Below are positions 39,071 to 50,500 of a DNA stretch of 64,000 nt, one piece after another. Each line of letters begins with the position of its first letter. Position 1 is the stretch's first letter. Source of the stretch: Liolophura sinensis (taxonomy: Eukaryota; Mollusca; Polyplacophora; Chitonida; Chitonidae); assembly GCF_032854445.1 (NCBI RefSeq), contig NC_088302.1, forward strand, positions 21,835,788 through 21,899,787, written 5' to 3'. The translations under genes and the position numbers were made by a program. Below the pieces are notes generated by a model that was not told the origin of the DNA, did no database searches, and saw nothing but the letters and a program-made list of their open reading frames with translations.

Positions 39071-39447
39071 AAAGAGGAAATAGATAGATGGACTAACATT
39101 ACTGAGGATGCTGACCTATGTCGTCCACTTTGTCTTTATTTTCCCCGTCTGTTTTTACTTCCCTTTTCCTGTTATATAGCAAAAACGCATTGAAGTAATG
39201 TATAGGTACTAAAATCGAAAAATTGGTAGCCTGTTCCAGTCAGACTGAAATGTCTAATGCAAAAAAAAAAAAAAAAAAAAAGAATAAAAAAAAAAGAAAA
39301 GAAAAATACGACCTATACATTGCTTAAATGCATTTTTGCTATATAACAGGAAAAGGGAAGTAAAAACAGACGGGGAAAATAAAGACAAAGTGGACGACAT
39401 AGGCCAGCATCCCCAGTAATGTTAGTCCATCCATTTATTTCCTCTTT
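39071..39447. repeat. Long inverted repeat (two 137-bp arms, ~103-bp A-rich spacer)
   Basis: The arm at 39071-39207 is the reverse complement of 39311-39447 at about 93-95% identity. Shared blocks include GATGGACTAACATTACTG, CCTATGTCGTCCACTTTGTC, TTTATTTTCCCCGTCTGTTT and CCTTTTCCTGTTATATAGCA. The spacer has a run of about 20 A. It could be a foldback/MITE-like element, or two head-to-head copies of an A-tailed element. A transcript would form a long hairpin. Confidence 0.92.
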
Positions 39448-42400
39448 CCTCTATTTCCTCTTCCTGAAAAATTCCTGAGCACGCAGTTATGCACCAGTCA
39501 ATTAAATACTTATATAACAAATGTTCAGCCTTATACTTCCGCTACGCGTAACGTGTTAATGTTAGCGATAGCTGGAGGACCACGTGCTCTCAACCAGGGT
39601 TCACATATGATTTCGCTATAGTTGCCACACATTACGTAATACCATGGCTTAACAATTATCCACTCTACTAAATGAAAACACATATCTAATGCAAAACAGC
39701 CTATATCTTCACCCACACAAAAAGTATGTTGACAGAGAAAGAAAAATAACCCCACCAAGAATCAAAATCTTCCTTGAGGTAAAATCTGTTCTCCATAATG
39801 ACTCCCTTAGTTCACTGTACTGTGGAGGATGACTGACAGACTATGTCAGAAATACGGATTTAAAGTTGCCAGAGTATGAAAAAACTGATCACATTATAAA
39901 GTTTATTTTCTCCATATGAACACAAAAGTTAACCAAAACGAAACTTTGACAGCACATAGAAATACACACAGGAAAGTTTCAGCAGAGATGTTTTTCTGGT
40001 TAACGTTGACCTTCAAACTGTAAATAAAAAACACAGCGCCTTGTTTGAAAGAAAACTTGGCATTTTTGATCGAACGTGCATTTTTGGAGGTTGATTACTA
40101 AGCAACCATCTCTTTTATGGCATTATAGCTTTTTTTAAGTTTTATACTTCTGATTCGGAAATTTACAAAATTCTGATGGGATTTTGAAATTTGCACTTTC
40201 TTATCGTACCTCTCTGAGGCGATTCTCCGCTTTAACGTATCAGGTCCTTTCTGCCACATTTCCATACTGCTTCACACAGGCAGTGTTTCAGCTACTACAA
40301 ATTTCGGCCCATACTCCTTTCAGCGCATGTGCCGCTCTCAACGTTCGCTTTACATCACTGATACCACTGTAGGCAAGCTTGACCTTTGGAGTCTTAGCGA
40401 AGCACCAAGGCTTGACTAGGCTTAGCCTCACCACTGGTGTCCTCGCGCGGACCTATTTAATCAGCATTCGGCCATAAAACTGCTTTACGTGTTGGTTAGA
40501 ATCATGTTGTGCGTACTTCAGATAAAGCAAATGCAAGTGTATAAAGTAATATCAGAAACAGAGATTAAGACAGAGTTTTTGTTTTATCTGATATCACTTC
40601 CTGCTTCATTACCGTGACCCCAGTGACCTCGCCCTTGTTCAAGATTTCTGTACAAATTTTGCTAGTGGTGGCGGTGACGTTAGAGTGTGGCAGAGTGTGC
40701 GTTATCAGGAGTATGATTTCATCAACACTTCTACACTCATAGCAGTGCAAGTTACAAGGGCTATAATTTTCGGCCACACTTCGATCCTCTTCACAGTGCA
40801 CGGCCGCACCTGATGATCCGTTGTATGGGCGCATGCCACTTGGTATAATTACCACACCATTAGTTTATATTCTTCTATGTAAAGTATTATTCTTGACCAG
40901 GCCAACAACTAGGTAAATGGGCTAACACGTATTTGTCAAGGCATCCCGTGGTTAATGTATGTGCCAACAACCAGGAACGTTTGATACAAATTCAGAGTGT
41001 ATGATTATAAAACCAGTCATGATTGATAAACCATTTATGACTCCCTGAGAAATTTCCAGACAGTAGCATGGCATATGGTAAGGTCATGAAGTTTAGCTCC
41101 AGATCAGTTCTCAATAATTTCACGAAATTGGCTGAACCTAATATAACATCCTACAATCTTCCAAACTTCAAATTTAAAAAAAAAACTTATTTGATAAGTT
41201 AACATTTTCAGCTTTGCGAAACTGGTAAACCCTTTAGCAAATTATGCCGAAATAATTATATCGCTATGGTGTTTGTCTGTCCATCTATCTAGAGGAGATG
41301 GCCCTGTAGATCTCATGCCTTTTCAGACAGGGTTTTCAAATTTGGTATGCACGTGTGTGTGCTACTGAAATGCATTTCCATTTAAAACAGCTAATTAACT
41401 ATTTGATTTCTGCTCGATTCTTGTGACTTTTTGAATCACGTCTTTGTTGAGCTTAATCAATGATACATGTAGTTGGGTCTTTCGCTCATTTACATTATTC
41501 CAACGTGCATCATGTATGAAAATACTGCTAAAAACATCAAATGTGTCATGGTGACTTCTTTGGTTGTGTCTGTTAAATTTTAATCAAGAACATGCGCATT
41601 GAAGGTAGCGTGTGCTTGGGATTAATTAATGAAGCGTTGAGTATTCTCAGGAGATAATTAATTGGCTGTGACCTTTAAAATAAAATACCTGACAGAGTAT
41701 AGATTTCGTAAGGGCACGCACAGGTTAAAATGCCTGTGCTCTTAAGGAATAGGTATAGATTTTATTCAAGAGCATGCATGGCCGAAATGGAACTATGCGA
41801 TACCGGTATATAATAATACATCTTCGTTCTGCACCATTCATCATAATGTCAACGGACTTCAAAGATGCAAACTTAAAATATCTCTTATCGCCTTTTCTAT
41901 CATTCTCGCACGCAACTCTGGTGTAATCTTTAAGGCACTCTGGGGAATCCTGACATTTTCCCATGCAAAGTTACATCTACTTGGCCATCGCGGCTCCTCG
42001 TAATCACAAAACCTGTGAAATACATTAATTTGAGCTGGCCCCTGAAGAGCTATGCTTGCACAGATCATTATACGACCAGAACCTGTTTCCCCTGTCACTT
42101 CTCCGTTATTTTTAGACCTCATAAACTGTAGCTGAAGCCAAGTAAAATCCAGCGGAATGTAAACTGTACTTAATAAATACTTCTGAAGCAATTATCCTCG
42201 GCTTTTTTTCTCTCTCATCTAAACACACGTCGGTGGCAAAGTTAACGCCGTAAAGTGAGGCGAGGTTCGTTGAGGTATATAGTCCCGCTAAACGACTTCT
42301 TAGATGAACGCGGACCGGTTAGCACCTCTTCGAGTAGCCATTATAAACAGCGCAAGGAGTTTTGTTGATAATGAATTAAACATACCTTTTGAAGAATGGC

Positions 42401-43100
42401 CCCTATATCCTCGCATAGCTGGTGAATGTTCCTTTCTTATACAATAGAGACACTGGCAATTCATATAACTAATGTTCTTTTATAGAGTGTATCTGAATAG
42501 ATATGTGTTTATGTGTGAACATTCCTACAATGAAGCCGATGAATGAAGATAATGGTTTTTGCTATAACAATTAAACCAAGAGATCAAATCCGAAGTGGGG
42601 CATCTCAAGCTTGACGAGAATGACGAGCCTCTATGTCTGTCTTATAGATGAGCCCAAAGCTATAAAGAGGTATCGTTTTGCTGTTTTTGGAGTTACCTGC
42701 ATAGTGTGAAATTTCTGTGTTTCTAAACTCTTAAATCGGTTGCCATGTCAGTGGGACAGGTGAGTCACCTTCTGCAATACCTCGGTAGGAGGCCCCATAG
42801 AACCGAGATCGCGTGGAAACAATGTGGGAATCGGCGGGGGAAATGGGGTGGAGGGACGACCTATAGATCAATTCTGCCACAACAAATCATGACCCCTGTT
42901 TAAAGGTGCCACAAAACAAACTTCACTGTCAGCTTACTTTATGACTGTTCGGGACATTCCTGTGCAAGGTAGGCAGTGCACTCCGGCAGAGCCGTCGAAA
43001 ACCGCTGTTCATTTCAGACACGTGACAATCACAAATCTTAAATCTTATTTTAAAACATTATATGTATGTGACATTATCTTAATATATTAGGTTTTATTGT
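39448..43100. other. Intergenic, no gene recognised
   Basis: Minus-strand frames at 40565-40855 and 41859-42191 are moderately long and contain cysteines, but lack a recognisable domain and several alternative frames look equally open. I see no RNA gene or clear repeat. Confidence 0.4.
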
Positions 43101-43104
43101 TATT

Positions 43105-43210
43105 ACCAGAAGTTTTCACACTTTTCACATTTTCGTGTTTTTCTCACTTTCACGTTTTTCACATTATCACGTTTTTTTCACATTGCCACGTTTTTCATAT
43201 TTTCTTTACA
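43105..43210. repeat. ~18-22-bp degenerate CACGTTTTTCACATT repeat
   Basis: Five or so diverged units: TTCGTGTTTTTCTCACTTTC, ACGTTTTTCACATTATC, ACGTTTTTTTCACATTGCC and ACGTTTTTCATATTTTC. Confidence 0.75.
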
Positions 43211-43310
43211 CAGTTTTCATATCTAATGAGTTCATTTGGCTAAAGTGTATGCCGTAAATCGACCCTGACAAATGATTCCACAGAGGTTTCACAGATTCGG
43301 CTATTACTTT

Positions 43311-43370
43311 AAGTGAGTGAGTGAGTGCTTGGGGTTTAACGTCGTACTCAACAATATTTCATCCATTTGA
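43311..43370 (-). repeat. SINE family 2 3'-tail fragment
   Basis: AGTGAGTGAGTGAGTGCTTG + GGGTTTAACGTCGTACTCAA + CAATATTTCATCCATTTGAC is the reverse complement of the family 2 3' end seen at 13270-13311. Confidence 0.85.
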
Positions 43371-43399
43371 CGAATAGCTACTACTTTAAGTCAAGAAAA

Positions 43400-43495
43400 A
43401 GCGGTGGTCTCCTACGGACACAACGGTTTCCTCCAACCATAAAACTGACCACGTTCCCATAAGTGAAACATTCTTTGAAAGGCGTTAAACGGTCA
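43400..43495 (+). repeat. Degraded SINE family 1 fragment
   Basis: GGTTTCCTCCAACCATAAAA, CTGACCACGTTCCCATAAGT and GAAACATTCTTTGAAAGGCG + TTAAAC follow the order of the family 1 3' half. Confidence 0.6.
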
Positions 43496-44985
43496 TTATA
43501 TAATGATATAGACAAATAATTATAAAATATCTCTCTGCAATATGACTTTATGCAGGAATGCTGTTATGAAAGCCTATCCTAACCTGAGAGAGATAAGACA
43601 CTCGTAACAGGATTTACAGGATGTGCAAATTCATTATTTATCATTTTATCTGGTTTTTAAAATTTTGATTGTATTCCATTGTTGGATTTAGAATAGCTAA
43701 AGGTTTTTTTTTACTATTCACCAGAAGCTCCAGTTTCACCATTTGAAGTTGGCATACTGTGGCAATATCTATTTAGGGCTACCGGTACATACTTTAGCAC
43801 GATTAATTTGAATGATGCTTGAATTACCCTTCCGACTGAAAACATTATAGCTTTACGGCTGAAACCTGGAGAAGTCGTTACTTGTAAGAACGGTGGCAAA
43901 TTATCACTGGCATGATTGACGTGAAACACCGGCGTCTAAGCGAAGATGATTGGTTGGTGCATGTGGATCCTAATCGGAGAGTCTAGAGGATCTATATGCA
44001 TCATTATATATAAAGTCGTCATGTTGGACATACTAACAGATGTGCATTAAATGCAGCTTAGGCACATACATTTCATTACCGACAACTCATAAGCTGGTAA
44101 GGTTTTCATTGAGTATTGATTACAATGTCCCAACTAGAACACTCCTTGCCTAGCTCTTTTCGGCATCGTTGAAAATTGTTTCTCTTTACAAGGCTCCGTC
44201 TTAAGTTCTTACTTTATATACTCTCTCAGTTAATTCTTCAGTTGCTTGTGTTGAACGTTGCTTTGCACACCGATCTTGGGATTACTGACTTGGGATGTTC
44301 ATTATAATAGCTGACAACTGATTCACAGTACGTAACTCTTGCCATTATCAATGCCTTTCTTGCACTTTGATAACTTGTCATTGTTTATATTTCGCGTGTC
44401 AGTCAGAGATATTGCAATTGTTACGCACTTCGAAGTGACTTGCGTTGCGTAAGCAATGACAAGTCATTCTAATGACCTGTATAACGCATGAGCAATACCT
44501 TGTTATTGCAGTGCATTGTGATTCATAAGCAGTACCAAATCAACTTAATGTCCTATGATGCATAAGCAATGACAGCGTTTTCATTCGCTTGCCTATATAA
44601 TATAAAAGACCATAGAGGGCGGACAGTAAAAACAGAACCGTTACGACAAAGTAATAACTTACAAATGACCACACATCGAATGCTTCCTCTTTGTTGTCAA
44701 ATAAATGCTAAATTAGTAGCAACTTAACACACCGTAACTTAAGAATTAGATAAGAAAACTGCAGTGGTATTAATAACAGTTTATCAGGCGTCCCTGGTTT
44801 AAATTTGCTCAAAATGCTGTGTCGTCAACACGTTTTTTTAAAATTTATTCTAGTTACGGTTTTATTCTAACTGTTCATGCAAATACTTAAATAGTAGCAA
44901 CGAGGAATTAGTCACGCGACCTGTAACGCGTGAGCAATGAACAACCCAGGCCCTTGGTGTGATGCATGATGCATGATGCATATTT
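43496..44985. other. Intergenic, no gene recognised
   Basis: Contains a further member of the TGTTGAACGTTG dispersed family near 44215-44315. No exon is supported. Confidence 0.45.
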
Positions 44986-44989
44986 GATG

Positions 44990-46005
44990 GTAAGTCTTCA
45001 GAGTGACATATGCCACATAAACATCGGGAAAATCATCGGAGTGACCTACGGCACATAAACATCGGGAAAACCATCGGAGAGACCTATGGCACATAAACAA
45101 CCAAAAGTCATCGGAGAGACCTATGGCACATAAACAACCAAAAATCATCGGAGTGACCTATGACACATAAACATCGGGAAAATCATCGGAGTGACCTATG
45201 ACACACAAACAACCAAAAATCATCGGAGAGACCTATGGCACATAAACATCGGGAAAATCATCGGAGTGACCTATGACACACAAACAACCAAAAATCATCG
45301 GAGAGACCTATGGCACATAAACAACCAAAAATCATCGGAGTGACCTATGACACATAAACATCGGGAAAATCATCGGAGTGACCTATGACACACAAACAAC
45401 CAAAAATCATCGGAGAGACCTATGGCACATAAACATCGGGAAAATCATCGGAGTGACCTATGACACACAAACAACCAAAAATCATCGGAGAGACCTATGG
45501 CACATAAACAACCAAAAATCATCGGAGTGACTTATGACACATAAACATCGGGAAAATCATCGGAGTGACCTATGACACACAAACAACCAAAAATCATCGG
45601 AGAGACCTATGGCACATAAACAACCAAAAATCATCGGAGTGACCTATGACACATAAACATCCGGAGAATCATCGGAGTGACCTATGGCACATAAACAACC
45701 AAAAATCATCGGAGTGACCTATGACACATAAACAACCAAAAATCATCGGAGTGACCTATGACACATACACATCCGGAGAATCATCGGAGTGACCTATGGC
45801 ACATAAACAACCAAAAATCATCGGAGTGACCTATGACACATACACATCCGGAGAATCATCGGAGCGACCTATGGCACATAAACAACCAAAAATCATTGGA
45901 GTGACCTATGACACATAAACATCCGGAGAATCATCGGAGTGACCTATGACACATAAACATCCGGAGAATCATCGGAGTGACCTATGATACATAAACATCA
46001 AACAT
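44990..46005. repeat. 37/38-bp minisatellite with a ~187-bp higher-order unit
   Basis: About 27 units begin CATCGGAGTGACCTATGACA or a close variant and end in one of three ways: ACATCGGGAAAAT (38 bp), ACAACCAAAAAT (37 bp) or ACATCCGGAGAAT (38 bp). Between about 45085 and 45520 the unit types recur in the order 37-38-37-38-37 with the same GAG/GTG and CACATA/CACACA markers, a five-unit block of about 187 bp repeated in full at least twice. Beyond about 45655 the third ending takes over. Confidence 0.94.
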
Positions 46006-46670
46006 AATGAGACATAAAAATGTAACACTGATATTTTTAAACATACACTTCCCTAGTATATTGGCACTTGTGTTCATACAGTTGAATAAACCAAATTTCT
46101 AAATCCTTGTGGTGGCGGATAAGCCTAGAATTCTACAGTTGCAAACGATCTGTAAATATTCACAAAGCTTTGCGAACTTACACACGGTGCAGAAACTATG
46201 GCAAATCCTTAGACTGGCATACCACTGAAGAGAGGTTGGCAAATAGTTGGAATAGTTGGAACATGTGTATATGTTGCGTATATAAGTTTAAGTAACTGAG
46301 TAGTTTATTACTGTATTACACTCAAAACATCAAATAGTATAATTTAAAATCGAAATAAATTTGCCACATTTGATATCAGTTAAATATTCTAATATATATA
46401 TATATTATATATATTAAAGGAATAGAGCACATCTGGAATAAGCATCTGTGATTTTATTAAAACATGAAAATAAAAAATTAATTTAACACCTTTTGAATTA
46501 AAGATGAAGATACTTTTAAAAATAATGGATATGGCTAATGTCATTATATTTCGTCCATCAAATTAAGTTTGCAAAACTTCTTTTCCGTTTGTGGTAAATG
46601 GATATATTAACGAAAGGCATTCGTTGAGAAGGTATTCCCACGGTATGGCTGCAGTACTGCCGGAGAAGGA
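46006..46670. other. Intergenic, no gene recognised
   Basis: AT-rich; TATATATATATATTATATAT near 46393. Nothing else is supported. Confidence 0.45.
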
Positions 46671-46880
46671 TTTATTTATTATTTATTTATTTGATTGGTG
46701 TTTTACGCCGTACTCAAGAATATTTCACTTATACGACGGGGGCCAGTATTATGGTGGAAGGAAAGCGAGCAGAGCCCATGAGAAGCCCACGACCATCCAC
46801 AGGTTGCTGGCAGACAAGGCACGTACGGTCGGAGAGGAAGCCAGCATGAGCTGGACTTGAACTAAGAGCGACCGCAGAGT
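46671..46880 (-). repeat. SINE family 1, nearly full length without head
   Basis: TTATTTATTTGATTGGTGTT, TTACGCCGTACTCAAGAATA, TTTCACTTATACGACGGGGG, CCATCCACAGGTTGCTGGCA, GTACGGTCGGAGAGGAAGCC and AGCATGAGCTGGACTTGAAC, stopping at GCGACCGCAG. Confidence 0.92.
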
Positions 46881-47251
46881 GGGATTTAAGCAATACTCAT
46901 TCATACATTCATTCAATGAGAGGCACTGTTCGCTTTTCGCCTACTGTGGTGCGCTTTATACGTGTCATGTGCTCTAACAGGAACGCGGGAAATTTATATA
47001 TACATACGCAGAAAATTTATATACACAGATCGCTGTTATTGTGGAAGATCGGCTACCAGAGTTTCATTGACCTGCTTAACTGAGTGCACAGCCATTTTTT
47101 CTTTCCTAATCTCTCTCAATGATGTATAGCATCCGGAGAACTTTTCTTGTCCACCTGGTTGGGGAACAGCCATAAATGGGAAGTCCATAACATTACATTG
47201 TCTTACGCAGCACGAGCATCCATGCAGCGGTATGAACATGCGCAGATGTAA

Positions 47252-47483
47252 GGAGCGAGCGAGCGAGCGTGTGAGCTTTCTCTTTGCCGCCGCGAACTAT
47301 CCCCTCGTTCTATAAGCCACATGCAGAGTGGAGTGTGTTACGGTGAGAAGTAGTTGATATCAAGTACCAGGCACTCTATCCCATCTGCCCAGGACTCTAA
47401 CCCATCTCAGCCGGACGTAGACCACTGAAGACAGCATTCCATAGAAAACTGGTATACACTTCGTACGTTCCTCTTGCACAGAT
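47252..47483 (+). promoter_or_regulatory. Possible promoter/5' untranslated region of the GPCR gene
   Basis: GAGCGAGCGAGCGAGCGTGT followed by CCGCCGCGAAC is the most GC- and CpG-rich stretch for kilobases. It precedes a short ATG-GT exon candidate (47484-47516). Purely positional inference. Confidence 0.25.
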
Positions 47484-47516
47484 ATGGATTACCTTGCTCC
47501 TGACTTAGCCTATCTG
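47484..47516 (+). CDS. Candidate first coding exon of the GPCR
   Basis: ATG opens MDYLAPDLAYL and ends at a GTACGT donor in phase 0. The main receptor exon begins after a TAG acceptor at 55513, also in phase 0, with ALNASSSTNNTP, so joining them gives a plausible extracellular N-terminus with two N-glycosylation sequons (392 residues in total). The intron would be 8.0 kb. A second, equally phased alternative is ATG at 54039 (MEVTE, donor GTAAGA). Neither is proven. Confidence 0.35.
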
Positions 47517-50500
47517 GTACGTAATTCGCCTGTCACTGCATGCAAGTAAGCGACTGTCAGTTTTCAGTAACTGCTAATTTATATGTGCCAATTTGTCTGT
47601 CACAGGAATGAAATGTTGTACGTTTGAACATATTTACCTGAGGCAACCCTGACTGACCGTATGTACAGGGCTACCACAGAATATAAACTGCATGGAAACT
47701 TCAAACAGGGCGTTTCTAACGTCTGTTGTGTATGCATAGGGGCCTATACTATAAGAGCAACTATAGTACTGATTTAGATACTTGCATTAGATGAAGTAAC
47801 TTAAAATCAAGAACACGCTTCCATGTAGAGAGAAATTTTCCGGAATAGTCTGGAGATGAATTCTTAGAGAATTGAACGGTTGCTGTATATTTGTGTGTAT
47901 TTTGATGTCAGTTTGGTTCATGTTTACTTTATACTTACGAGTTTCTCACGTATACGACCGTTAGATGATTCGGTAAACCACAGCCCTTTGCTGGGTACCC
48001 GACACCAATCTCCTGGTTTAAAGCCGCAGTCGGATAAGCGATATCTGCATTCGTACCTACAGCCTATAGATCTCACAAACGCATATTAACTACCGCAACT
48101 AACCAGCCAGACTAACGCTTTGAAGTTGAGGGAAAATTCACATTTCATCGCACTGCGCTTTCAGCGTAGCGTCATGTTTACAAAAGGCTTCTCCATTTTA
48201 TAAGAATATTGCAAAAAAACCTAAGCATTTATTTTATCTTTGCCTTATATAAACATCAAAGTGCCTGAACGTAACTTCTTGCCACAAGGAGAAAAAATAC
48301 AGCTGGGACCTTTCTCCATTTATCTATAACGGCGTCTACGTTTAGCATGTCTGTTTACTTAAAGTCGATGTAGTCCTAAATCAGGGCAGGGTTTACGTTG
48401 ACTCGGATTTGAAGTCACACATGCGCACAGAGGTGTTTGTGTGAACGACGAACATTACTGCCCCAATCCCACATGTTGTTAATGATTAAATATATTACTA
48501 GGGTCAGTTTGTATAATGATCGTTAATAACCCAATTATACATAGGAAATGATGGATACTAGTCCTATATTTGAAGTTTATCACCTGGGTAGACAATAACA
48601 ATTGCATAAGCAAATAATTTTAGAAACCTTACGTACAGAAACAGTTGCTAATACTCTTAAGTTTCATTTGTACTCCAGTATAGTGTACGTGATGTTACAT
48701 ATTGTGTAAATTGTGATGATAGACGAGGGGATCACCCCCTTAATTCACCTCTTGTTTGCTTGTATCCTTGTTTCCGGTTTGCTTATTTCCTTGTTCTGCA
48801 TAACTGCTTATTTTCTTGTTTCCATATTCACTTGTTTCCTTCTTTGCATGGGCCGTCTTGACCGTATTTTCGATGGCATAACGACAGTGCTTGTCGTGGC
48901 AGGGTTAATACAGACGTAATCATTTTGTAGGTTTGCCCTATTCCAGAAATTCCGATTTAAATTAGAATTTTAGTATGATTCTACGGCTTTTTTGGATTCC
49001 GTATGTTACAAAGTTTACCTTACATGTTCTGTATAGTCGGTATTTCTTCGTTTCCAAATTATAACGGCTTATAACGGCTCTACAAAACAAGCATACGAAC
49101 TAAATATCTGGAAGAAAGTAAACTGCAAACTATATATAGGCTAGAGAAAATTAACCATGCAAAACTTTAAAAAACCCATCATATGACCGTAAAGTGGGTC
49201 AAGTTTTTCAATCGGGCGTCATGACAGACGTTCGTTTGCCAATCGTCAACTATAATGGACAGTCGAGGTGAATAATCATAAGATCCAGTCCTAAAATCAC
49301 ATTTATCCGCAAAATTTACACAGGAACGTCAGTCTACTCACAGTGATTATTCCGTTTCCTGCACTTGTTTTACATCAATGCCTAAACTGTGTATACATAC
49401 TTGACCTTGTGACCCCACGAGGCCTATACACGTGGTCTTGTTTACGTTCAGACGCATCACTTGTCGTTCTGTGTCTGTCCGCGGACTTGTCAGAGTTCAT
49501 CGACGAGAAAGGCGTCAAGTGGTCATTATAGCCTTCTTTGCATATTTTGAATTCAAGGGAACCCATGGGTTTTATAAGTAAGATTTATGGGAGAATGCGT
49601 TATTTTTCTAAAGTTACTTCATGCCTAACTTCGCCGTGGTTCGTTGCTTATGAATTAAAATTTTTAGGGAGATATGGACATGGAGATAAATGATAAAATA
49701 TGGTTCAAACTATTTGCAACTGGTCCTCAATTTCTGGCCAAATTCGCTATACTTTTTTTTGTCAATGAAGACAAAGTGAGAACTCGAAATGTGTGATTTG
49801 CATTTAACAGGGAAGACACAAGCCTTTACACGTGAGTACATTACTATACTTGTTTTTCCATTTATCGCGAGATCAGGGTCATCTTTTCGTGATTTGTGTA
49901 CTTACGCAAGGCCTCTTACTTCACTTCTGAGAACTAGAGATTTATGGGTAAATATATCGTCACGAAAAAAGCCATAGACCGGTGTTGTGCTTTAATTTAT
50001 TGACGAACATAGGTTTGTGACCAAGTGAGCCATTTGTAAATAACTAAATGTAAACAAAGAGTAGAAGAAAAAAGAAATGAAATAAAAAAGGGAGAAGAAT
50101 CAGTCACCTAGCAACCGGTTCATAAATCATTTTAATCTTAAAGACGTTTTAGCCTGTAGTTATACAGATCACACTTTTGCCGATTTTTTTATCGGAATTT
50201 TACCCGATTAATAAATCTTGACTCCCTTACGTTTACAGAGTTGCCGCCTCGAGCACTCTCCCGCCCCTACCCCAAAGCATGTGCCCCACATATCGTTTTT
50301 GGTGGTAGATCACTATACCCAGCTCTTCTCTTGATCCCTTGAGCTAACGTGTAGTGTATTATGTGCCAATAAAAATCACGGCTATATACAGCAGACTGTA
50401 AAGCCACACGCACAAGGTCTGTGTGTTTAAGATAACTTTGAACACCGGCAAGACAAGCAATTCAGTCACGACTATACTTCAGCCATTTCTACCGTAATAA

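Noticed and set aside
40565-40855. 96-codon minus-strand frame with several cysteines
   Set aside because: No signal peptide, domain or splice context that I can recognise.
41859-42191. 110-codon minus-strand frame (… RFCDYEEPRWPSRCNFAWENV …)
   Set aside because: Looks somewhat protein-like, but all three frames over the core are similarly open, no domain is recognised and no convincing exon boundaries are seen.
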